NCBI RefSeq assembly: GCF_964199755.1
Contig: NC_133903.1
Coordinates: 57,356,739-57,420,738 of the forward strand
Reading direction: 5' to 3'
Origin: Larus michahellis
Lineage: Eukaryota; Chordata; Aves; Charadriiformes; Laridae
Length of the DNA: 64,000 nt
Shown here: positions 1-8,725 of the stretch, piece after piece
How positions within the stretch are numbered: the stretch's first letter is position 1
Layout: the number at the start of each line of letters is the position of its first letter
Made by a program: the position numbers and the translations under genes
Notes under the pieces: model-generated
What the model saw: the letters and a program-made list of their open reading frames with translations, nothing else
The model's database searches: none
Told to the model about the DNA's origin: nothing

Positions 1-1927
1 TGCAAACCTTCTCCCATCGTGTCAAATGCAGCTTCTGAGACACCAAAGGAACCTGGCGAGGCCCCCCAGGTACCCCCCAGTCACAGCACGCTGGTTAGTA
101 ACCAGCTCCGTCGGCTCTCCCCAACGGCAGCACGCTACTCTGCATACCCACAGCGTCGGTGTCCCGAGATCGGGTTAATTATGTAGCTGCAGGGAGAAAA
201 TGTCACCTTCCCAGAAGAGAAACTTGATCTTTCAAAATAATACAGATGCTGTCACTCTTCACAGGCTTAGTAGTTCAGGAAAACTATCACTGGGGCACAG
301 ATTTTTTTTTAATCTTTTTTATTTATCCACTAAGTAAAAACAGACTAAAATATCACTGAAACAAACTGAAATAAGAAGGATCAATACGCAGAAAAGTAAT
401 GCCCTGATCCTCTGTCTGTCTTGATTAAAATTCTGATGGACAGAATACAAATAAAAAAACATCCTCAGGAAAAGAATGTGAATTTAAGTAATAAAAAAAA
501 TAGCAAAAAGATCCAATTACAGCACCAGTCGTGAATTTTTCACAAGATCACCCAAGAGGCAAGTCTTCATCTGGAAAAAATAATCCCAGGAGCTTTTAAC
601 CAGATATAAAGCACACAGGACATCATCTAAAGACAGGAACAACCACCTCTGCAGGGTGGATTCCGAGGACCTTGGCTGTCCCTGCAAAAAGGTCAGGGCC
701 AGAACTGACTCGACTCTACCTGGAACGACAGTTCTGCAAAAAATTGGTAGCCAAAGCTAAGGCTGCACTGAAACCACCACCTCTTTTGGGGAGGGAAGGA
801 GCAATCTGTCCTCAAACCCAATCTTTTACTGTCTGTGTGGAATGATGTGGAGTAACTGTATGTTCCACCGCCTCCACGGGCGTTCTGGCATCGCTGCCAC
901 AGTGGTTCCCGAGAACACGCTTTCCTTCCAAGGGAAAGTGCACAAATACGTTACAGGTTACCAAAGGTGGTGAGAATCAAAAGAAGCAAATTCTGCCAAA
1001 TGCACTGAGCCCCGCTCCTCCCACTTTTGAAGAATACCAATACTTTGATGTTCCATTAATACATTCTTATAGCAGACTGCAGAGATGGTAAACAAAAAGT
1101 GTAAGGTACAACCTGGTTCTAGAAAGCTGCAAGAAAATAGCCTCCTTCATGAAAATAATAAGACAACAACTGTATGTCAACCTGTCAGCAGACGGCAGCC
1201 AGCCTCCCGGCGCAGGACAACAGCTCCCATCCGAGTGCACTCACCGGTAACGGTGGGGAATGGCACAAACTGTGGTTCCTGGTGAAAGCCCAGCTAAACA
1301 CCCAGGTGAGGGAGAAAAGCACCCAACGCAGACCGTGTCGCCTGCAGAGCCACCATGCACTACTCTAACTCACCAAAAACGCCTCAAGGAAGAAACGTTT
1401 TGAGCAACAGAACTGAATCTATTACCATCTATTAACTTCATAAACAGTAGAAACACATGAAGTCTGGGAAACTTCGGTAAAGAGTTTCAGCATTGGGATC
1501 TGACAAAACACTAAAATCCTGATATACAGACACTAAAATCCTGATATACAAACCTATATGTATGATAAAGTCATACAACTGAACTACTATAGATATCAAA
1601 CACTTTTTGCTTTGTTATATTATTACTGGAGTGATTGCTCTTGTAGCTATGAAGTATGGGCAGGTTTATATGCAAATGAAGTTATTTTACATCCTCACAA
1701 TGAAATACAATCAAGTTCTTAGCAACGTAAGAGATAAAACGCAAATGCAGTCATGATTTTATCTGCAGTAGAGATGCTACTTACAGTACTTGTTTTCTGC
1801 CATTCACCTGACTTTAACAAATTAAACTAAATACATTAGTAAACAAATGCTGAGATTCTGAAAGTTCACCCTCGATTATAAAAGAAGTGCTCGTCGAACA
1901 CAGCGCGCATATAATTCTAATACAGAG
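1..1927. other. Noncoding flank with no recognised gene
   Basis: This AT-rich stretch has only short, unrelated open frames and no exon I could recognise. The later exons of LRRIQ3 (a long charged helical C-terminal region in mammals) would be expected here on the - strand if that gene were intact. I could not find them by reading, although such a region is hard to recognise by eye once decayed. The only distinct structure is a small 22-bp tandem duplication at 1509-1552, listed separately. Confidence 0.5.
1509..1552. repeat. 22-bp tandem duplication, two copies
   Basis: Two adjacent copies of a 22-base unit (CACTAAAATCCTGATATACA plus two bases) occupy 1509-1530 and 1531-1552 and differ only at the last base. 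This looks like a simple recent tandem duplication in noncoding DNA, with no function apparent. Confidence 0.9.
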
Positions 1928-2072
1928 AGTTCTAATATAAAGCCCTTGAAAGCGTAGAGTATGAAAGACACCGAGTCCAGAGTTGTGCAATCCAACGTTC
2001 TGGCTCACAGCACAGCCACTGTGTATTTTTTAGCTTGAGGTACTGTCTCATGTTACCATACTTTGGGAAAAG
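1928..2072 (-). pseudogene. LRRIQ3: Possible relic of the LRRIQ3 IQ-motif exon
   Basis: On the - strand a good splice acceptor (TGTTTTTAG) ends just before position 2072. From about 2005 down to 1928 the frame reads SQNVGLHNSGLGV followed by FHTLRFQGLYIRT. This resembles the segment of mammalian LRRIQ3 just before and within its IQ motif (HNSP..., then VQRWIRGFLVRK as I remember it). The glycine and terminal arginine positions agree, but the key IQ glutamine is not present and the middle arginine reads CAA (Gln), which a CpG transition from CGA would produce. Upstream, between 2072 and 2005, the frame would have to change to stay open. The match is weak and depends on its position next to the better relics at 3.7-5.3 kb. 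It could be chance. Confidence 0.35.
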
Positions 2073-3711
2073 CTAAAAACACAGAAATTTTTGTATCTCA
2101 TAACATTAATGGATTTACATAACCTGTAAAATCAAATTACGCTACGTTAAGTAAAAGTATGGTCTGTTCTATGCAGAGAATTTTTCATACTTTTTTTTTA
2201 CTTCTAAAAGTATTATTTTCTCAATCACTAGCATATTTGAAACTGTATAGATTAAATAATGATTGACTATTAACAGGCCCTCAAAATTATTTCCATAAGC
2301 AATAGTTTTGTTACATCCAAAGGGACCTGAGTAAAATTGAGTGACCATTTACGAAAATACGGTCAGAAATTTTAAAAGCCAGTTTAAATGGGTTTGGTGG
2401 TATCTTTGCTATCCTTAGTCACCAAGGCAACGAACAATTTACAAATAGCCTATGAGAAAATGTTGTCCTATGCGCAAACAATAATGTGAGAGCCTGTCTG
2501 CATTTAACTCATGGATTTTGATGAACATTTGTAATAAAAAAATAGCTTTATCGTGAAATGTCTCCAGGTAGACAGTTTTGATGAAAGATTTATCATATGC
2601 CCACTGGCCTAGAAAATGGAAAATATTTTACAATAACTACTAGGCTTAGAGAATGGGTAGAAGCAGGAGAATGAGTTTTTCCCTATCTGCTTTCAAGCAA
2701 AGGACTTGGGTTCCCCAAAGACAAAGTAACCGAAATGATAATGAAAACATTTAGAAAGGACTCACACAAAGAATAAAGGGGAAAGTTTTCAAAAGCCCAA
2801 CGGGAAGCCTTGAATATAGAGGAAAATAAATTAGTATGACTTTATAGTAAACAAGAAATATTTCGTTCAGCTGTAACTAGGCAAGGTGAGAAAGGGCATG
2901 CTGGAAGAGCTTCTGGAGAAAACAGGCAAGGAAAGTACGGAAAGACGGGACAATATGGTCCAGAGGCAGAAGGAAACCCGGAAAAGCAAAAAACTACAGG
3001 CTTCCTTTCTGTCTACGCCTGCGGATTTCTTGTCCTGTTAAGTAAGCAGAGATGAAGCAGTAAATAAGATCACTCTCTGCAGGGCCAGAGCAAGGTCCCC
3101 AGCCCGTTTGCCGTCCTGCCGAAGGCAAGCGCAGGTGATGGCAGCAGAGCAGCCGCGGGGACCGACCCCGCTCAGGGCGAGTGCCCCGCACTGCCCGGCC
3201 GCTCACACCCCACACAGCAAGGCAAGGACCGCCTTTGGGTCTAGGAGAGGCCCCCAGCACTGGAACCCGGCGCAAGTTCTGCAAAACACCCCAGTTGGGA
3301 AGCTCAACTGGTTTAAGACGTAGAAAGAGTTCATATAGGGTCTCCTCTCTGTTCAACCACAGGATGCACCAGGAGGTCTCATAAACGTGCAGGACAAAAG
3401 AATTCGGAACTTAGCATGAGCTAAGTGGGCTACTTATACCCAGTTAAATGTTGTTCTTAATGCACAGATGTTTCATTCTGAAGAAGATACCGTGCAGTGC
3501 CACTACATCACATTAAAAACATTATGTAGCCACATTAAATAAACATTTTCAGTAACGGATCCCTGATCCTATTAGACTGAATACAGTTTGATACAATATT
3601 GTGTTAATGACTCTCTATCTAATCAAACAAGAGCCAGTTTGATTTCACAATTAGGAAAAACATCCTCACAACGGAACCTTTTAGAGAACAGCATGCTATG
3701 AGCTGGCTCAC
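2073..3711. other. Noncoding; no recognised gene
   Basis: The sequence is mostly AT-rich, with one GC-rich patch at about 3070-3300. Open frames across that patch on both strands have no recognisable domain and look like products of base composition. By position it corresponds to an intron of the LRRIQ3 relic. Confidence 0.5.
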
Positions 3712-3920
3712 CTCTCAGCAACAGGAGGGACGTCGGCAGAAGTCAATGGCAAAAACATTTCTATTTGTCAGGAAGTTTCCATCTCCCAACAATTTCCTCA
3801 TCAGAAATTACATAGTAACGCAGGGCTTTGAGGGAGAAAATGCTGTTAACAACAATGTGCCTACAGGCTATTTTCAGGCTCAGTGGAGTATCACACAAGG
3901 TGAGACCTATCAGATTAGGA
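3712..3920 (-). pseudogene. LRRIQ3: LRRIQ3 relic exon with premature stop
   Basis: On the - strand an acceptor (TATCTTTCAG) precedes position 3920 and a strong donor (GTGAGC) follows position 3712, outlining a 209-bp exon. From 3919 down to 3764 there are 52 open codons, beginning PNLIGLTLCDTPLSLK and including HIVVNSIFSLKALRYY and VISDEEIVGRWKLPDK. These match the end of the LRR domain of mammalian LRRIQ3 as I remember it (VNSIWPLKAL, VISDEEII, then WHLPE), and the location next to FPGT on the opposite strand is the syntenic one. An in-frame TAG follows at 3761-3763. One frame over, the text resumes with FAIDFC, resembling the mammalian FFNFC, so a frame disruption lies just after LPDK. I infer a broken exon. 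A lineage-specific shortened protein ending here is the alternative. Confidence 0.7.
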
Positions 3921-4717
3921 CTGAAAGATAATGAGTGCACATTAGCCATTTTTTCCAATTTCATTATCACAAAGATAAAGTAGACTTAATTCCTCCATGC
4001 CTTCCCAAAACACGAGGCCTGGAAGATGCCGTATCTGAAATAATGATGAAAATTCATCCTTCAGAAAAATGTAATTTATTAACACCTAAGATTACAAACC
4101 ATCATACACAGGCCAGCTCAATATTGGAAAAAAGAGAAGCAAATGTACAGAGTAGAGACGGGCTGAGCCTGGCCTTCGCGACTGCGGTATGATCGTGCCA
4201 ACCTTAGAGCTCACCACGGCAGCGCTGGAACACCAGGCACTCCCTGAGCCACCCACTGCAGCACCAGCTTTCTACACACCCGACAAAACCGGACTTCATG
4301 CAAATTAGACCGGAATTTTGGATTCGGTTGTTCTAAGCAGTGTTGCAGAATTGTTCTGTTTCTGGTTTGTTCTCATTTTATCTCTAGCACATAGAGAGCT
4401 CAGAAAGCCAAATGTGAAACTGCAGATTCAAGTTCAACTTTTGCTCCATAAAATGAAAGATTAAATAGTAGATTAACAGAGATTAAAACCGAGAGCTGGA
4501 AAACTATACCAAACATCTACGGAAAAACCTTCCAAGTATGTCTGGGGGTAGGGGAAGCAGCAGATGCCTTCGGGTTTAGTCATTTACAGAGAGACAGATG
4601 AAGCTCTTCAACGCACAGTAGGAACAATAAATCATTACAAGCTTACAATACGTAAACTGTCACATAGACTTTTCCTATTGTTTATTTATGTCATTTAAAA
4701 TATGTACAAATACTCAC
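3921..4717. other. Intron-like interval between LRRIQ3 relic exons
   Basis: No exon, repeat or regulatory site was recognised. It separates two LRRIQ3-like blocks on the - strand and is bounded by a donor-like GTGAGT at 4717-4712 and an acceptor ending at 3921. Confidence 0.45.
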
Positions 4718-4796
4718 AAGTTGTTCTACCGTTTTCTCTGTACTGCAAAGATTATTTTTTTCCAAGTACAGCCCTTAAGCCAAATCCATTTCAATA
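4718..4796 (-). pseudogene. LRRIQ3: Probable LRRIQ3 relic exon with a leucine-rich repeat
   Basis: On the - strand a strong acceptor (GGATTTTTCAG) precedes position 4796 and a strong donor (GTGAGT) follows 4718, giving a 79-bp exon. One frame contains LYLEKNNLCSTEKTVEQL, a leucine-rich-repeat pattern (LxLxxN). It corresponds to the LLYLHDNGF segment of mammalian LRRIQ3, which precedes the CPTL segment carried by the exon at 3920. The same frame has a TAA at 4777-4775, and the text before LYL is shorter than in mammals. The placement and order are right, but the similarity is short. Confidence 0.5.
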
Positions 4797-5136
4797 CTGA
4801 AAAATCCTGAATTCACACGTAACTAACTGTGTTATCACCATCATCCTTTCCACTCCTTTATAAAGGAAGGGAGACGTCAAACACCGAAACTCCTGGTATC
4901 AGGCCTCTCACCGAACAGCAGGGTAGGCATGGGAAAAACACTTGCCTTTTTATCACAAATGGCAAAAATTCTGTGAGCCCAAGATGTAACCACCTGTTCC
5001 TAGGAAAAAAATGAATATATTGAGTCAGAAGAGTTTCCTCCATGAAGAAACCGTATTTTATTCAAAATACATATAGTTCCTAAGGAATGCAATTACACAA
5101 GTCTAAAGACAAATCAACTTCATTTTTGCATCTTCA

Positions 5137-5317
5137 CAAAGTATTATTATTTACCTGATGTGCATGGAGCTCCAGCACACCACCAAATGAATCAATATTG
5201 ATAACGTAACTATTTGAGAGGATGCATATTTTAAGGGAAAAACCAGCACTGCAAATGCCCCACATTCTTTAGATACAGCCCATTTAACTGAACTATGACC
5301 AGGCCTTCGAACTTTTA
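5137..5317 (-). pseudogene. LRRIQ3: LRRIQ3 relic, N-terminal LRR exon with frameshift
   Basis: Reading the - strand, 5302-5249 encodes LVIVQLNGLYLKNVGHLQ, matching FVFVKFNGLHLKSMENLQ of mammalian LRRIQ3 as I remember it. After 10 bases (5248-5239) the frame changes by one, and 5238-5137 reads SLKICILSNSYVINID, then SFGGVLELHAHQ. These match SLRVCIFSNNFITDI and, with five residues missing, KLDLHGNQ. So one frameshift splits a single LRR block. The frame upstream of LVIV meets a TAA at 5317-5315, and the frame downstream meets a TGA at 5136-5134. The CAG|GTAAAT at about 5155-5147 could instead be a splice donor, in which case the TGA would be intronic. The frameshift is the firmest lesion. No start codon could be placed. 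Confidence 0.65.
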
Positions 5318-8229
5318 CAACAGACTTTGATCAATAGTTTGTAGGCATTCAAGTATCAGCTTTGTTGAAGCAGAAACAAGATGTTCAATATTCAGTTAAC
5401 TTCTTCATGATAAGCTCTCCTTTGATTCATCCCTCAGAGATCGGGAAAAGAATACAAAGACTATATAAAAGGCTACGTGTTCAGCTTCAGAAGGAGAATT
5501 TCAGATAACGAAAGACACTATCCGGGTATGTGTTATACTACTACTTATGAAATACTGTACAGCCACAGGGCAGAACAAACTCCAGTGGCACTAACTGCTT
5601 AAGTAAGAAATACTGTTGTGCTAACGACATATTGTATATGACATCTTGCCTCCCAAAGGGTCACAGAAAGTACTTTGCTAATGCCTAGCATGATTCCACA
5701 ACGCTCACACTGTATTTACTCAACAAAATGCTCGTACAGAAACACTGGGAGTTTTGCATTAATCCATCTCCTCTGCCTGAGGCGGGGATGGCAGCGTCGG
5801 GCTGTGCCTACGCCGCTGACACCACAGGCTGAAGGGTACGGGAGAGCGGCAGGGTCAGAGGGGAGCGGAGGCAGCTCTCAGCAACACACAACGTGTGTGT
5901 TCTCCGCTGTTCTGTAACCACAGTCTCCACAGAAAAACTCGACTTGGGCATTTATACTTCAGTTAAATACCAGCGTAAATAGTGCTGCTCTTAGAAAAGC
6001 TCTCCTGGGACTAAGCTCAACCAGTGAACACCTCTGCCTTCATCACGCAGACTAAACGGATCTCCTGGAGCCGTTTACTGGCTCTGCCACCCAGTCTGAT
6101 GAATGGCCAGCATTACTCCATGTACTGTTTGAGATTCTGGGGGCACAGAGCAATGCAGCATTGATGAAAATCTATCATTTCCTGGAATCACCTATCAGGC
6201 TAAGTGATTATAAATTAGTACTATTAAAAGCATGAATAACCATCCAACTGAAATAATTTTAAAAAAAATTATTACCATGAATAGTGGGATTCAATAATTA
6301 TTCTAGTCTTGGATTATCTTAGAGAGTGCAAACAGAAACTTTTGCATTAGGAATGACTAATGATGAAACGTTCAAAACAAAAATTCTGTTGAACTGCAGC
6401 AGTATTTCATCGCAAGCATTAGAGTCCCAATTATAGCTTCAAAGGCTTGGGCTCTTAAAAAGAAATCAGTATTATTGCCAGTAAACCATTAATTACTTTG
6501 TATCTCCAGTCATTCCCTAAATGACTTGTAAATTAGCATGTATTTTTAATCGCACTGTGAAAACTGTGTCACTATTGAACTAAACATGTATTATAAAAGA
6601 CATCTCTTAAACTGTATTTATTATATACATCTTAAGACACGCAAGTCAGAGATAGATTAAGAAGAGCACAATTAATAAAGGGCAATCTACTCTAACATGA
6701 TAAAAAGATTTCCCAACTTCAATTCCTTTCTTTGCATTTCAGAAAGCCAGCAATTCTCCCTTGGCAAATAAACTACTAATAAGGAATGGGAGACAGGAAA
6801 ACTTGCTGGTTAGTATGTGAGGGTTCCCAGCTTTGTTGAGAATCACTCATTCTTCTGACTTAAAATAGAAAATGTTTCCTTAATGTCTAGAGCACTTCTG
6901 AATGTAATCGGGGTGATGCAGTTGCTAATTGGGTTCATGAAAACACAGTAATTGACAGGGTTCCTCACTAACGCTGCGTTAGCCAGAAGGTATGAAAGGG
7001 GAAAACAGTATTAAAAAACCCTGTAGGCAGCAGTGAATCTTCACCTGTTGTAACTGAACATCACACCCGTAACGCTGGACTTGGGATCCAGCACCTTGTG
7101 CTCATTGGGGTCAACACAGCTGTTGTCAACAACGAAAACCCAATGCCAAAGAGTAAAAGCACAGTTTCAAGAAAATAGGCTGTGTTCCTTATTAGAGTAA
7201 GTTGAGAACATACGGAAGGATCAAACAGATCTTTGCGGTGTACATTACTCTGATTAAGGCTGTTATCACACGCATCACAGAGAAGTCTCAAACTGATAAA
7301 GCAGCAGTGAAGTATTCATCTTTTTTTCTTTTATCTTCTCTGTCAGCGGTTTACAATCATGAAAAACTATGGATTTTTTGTAACTTTTTAACTTCCCAAA
7401 TTCTTTTTTTCAGTAGCTCCTACAGTGCTTTTACAGCCACTTGTTATTGTAATATTTATGCATAATGAGACCTTATCAAGACAAACCCTCCTTTCATTTT
7501 GATCTGTTTGTATTTGGTATCTGTAGTCTCAGCAGACTCTAAGTTCAGTCAGACAGATGAAGTCCCCAGATCAAAAATCACAATACCCAGGGCAAAGAGC
7601 TGCCGTGGGAAAACCTTTCAGCGGCGTGAATGTGCCAGCAGCTATCAGATAACCACACACACCACGGGAGCCGGCAGCCGGTCCCTGCAGGATCAGTTCA
7701 TCGGACCCAAACCCGCGCAGCAGGCGTGCGCCCCCACAGCCGGGGAGCCCGGCACACGCAAGCCCAGCAGGAACGGCTTCAGCACAGTAGTTCATCTGCA
7801 ATTAGGATTCCATCCCTAATTAGATTACTACACTAGCAATCTAACTCACGCCGCTCCCTCCCGTGACTGTCAGGAGCTGTAACCCCGGCCTCACACCGTG
7901 GCCTGTCTCCACACACAGGCCCCGGCCTGGGCAGACCCGGCCCCGCGGACCCCAAGCTCAACACCAGAACCGCCATCCCGGCAGAGACGTGTCTCCAAAT
8001 CTGGGCCCATAGGCGGGAACGTGTCCTCTACAAGCTGCGTAACTAAAGGGAATGGGAAAGGAACTTCTTTTCCTGAAAGCCCTCGGATGCATTCGACACC
8101 CCAAGGCCGCAGCAGGCCATGTGCGTGGAGCCAGAGAGGGGGGCCAGCAGGGCCCTGTGCCTTCCTTCCGAACAAAACCCACTTGCACCATCCTTAGACC
8201 CAAGAACTTAGTGAACCAGAATTATTAAA
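5318..8229. other. Noncoding interval between LRRIQ3 relics and FPGT CpG island
   Basis: It is AT-rich to about 7500 and then becomes progressively GC-rich toward the FPGT island. In mammals this position corresponds to the 5' part of LRRIQ3 (untranslated exon and first intron). I found no convincing exon on either strand. Open frames around 7570-8200 lack any recognisable domain. Confidence 0.5.
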
Positions 8230-8577
8230 TAAAAAAAGTAAATATAAAAAGAGCGGCGGGCGGGCGAGAGCAGCAGCACGGCACACGGGCCTGTGCCCGC
8301 CAGACGCGGCGAGGCCCGACCGCACGGGGAGGGGGGGGCGGCAGCGGCACCGCCCGCGCTCCGTGCTTCGACGGGCGGCCGCGGGGCCGCTCCCCGGGCT
8401 CGCACTCGCCGGCCCGAGGCCAGTCTCCCGGCCACCCCAGGCGGCAGCCCCCCCCTTCCCCACCCCCTCCGCCCAGCCCAGCTCAGCTCTGCCCCGGGCG
8501 CGACCGAGGGCGGCGCTCCGCGACGGCGCCGCGGGGCCGACCCGAGCACCGGGAACCGGCAGGGCCTGAGGCGGCCC

Positions 8578-8646
8578 CCGCCCCGCCCCGGCTCCCCGCC
8601 CGGCGCTTCCGGGTCGGGCGCGGCGGGTGACGGCGGCGGCGCGGCC
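8578..8646 (+). promoter_or_regulatory. FPGT proximal promoter / 5' UTR with GC boxes and ETS site
   Basis: Just upstream of the FPGT ATG are tandem GC boxes (8578-8600), a CTTCCGG ETS-family core at 8606-8612, and a TGACG half-site at 8628-8632. These combinations are typical at start sites of housekeeping genes. The transcription start itself cannot be fixed from sequence. A TATA-like TATAAAAA at 8243-8250 is about 400 bp from the ATG and is probably not the main element. Confidence 0.5.
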
Positions 8647-8725
8647 ATGCCGGCGGCGGGCGAGCGGAGCGCGGCGCGGCGGGAGGCTACGGGGCGGCGG
8701 CTGGCGCGGTTCGCGGCGCTCAGAG
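8647..8725 (+). CDS. FPGT: FPGT coding exon 1
   Basis: Encodes residues 1-26 ([20 protein letters not shown]...) plus one base. The basic, alanine-rich N-terminus aligns with the REAT..L.RF..LRG segment of mammalian FPGT. The donor is AGAG|GTGGGG. Intron 1 is only 127 bp (8726-8852). Confidence 0.9.

Noticed and set aside
5137-5302. Reading the 5.1-5.3 kb block as an intact alternative exon of a new gene
   Set aside because: The text matches LRRIQ3 in two frames separated by 10 bases, and the location fits LRRIQ3 synteny, so a broken copy of the known gene is the simpler reading.
7061-7291. 76-codon - strand frame upstream of FPGT
   Set aside because: The hydrophobic-looking text has no family resemblance and no splice context; likely chance.
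8243-8250. TATAAAAA as the FPGT TATA box
   Set aside because: It is about 400 bp upstream of the start codon, outside the GC-box/ETS cluster next to exon 1, and at the edge of an AT-rich run where such text is common.
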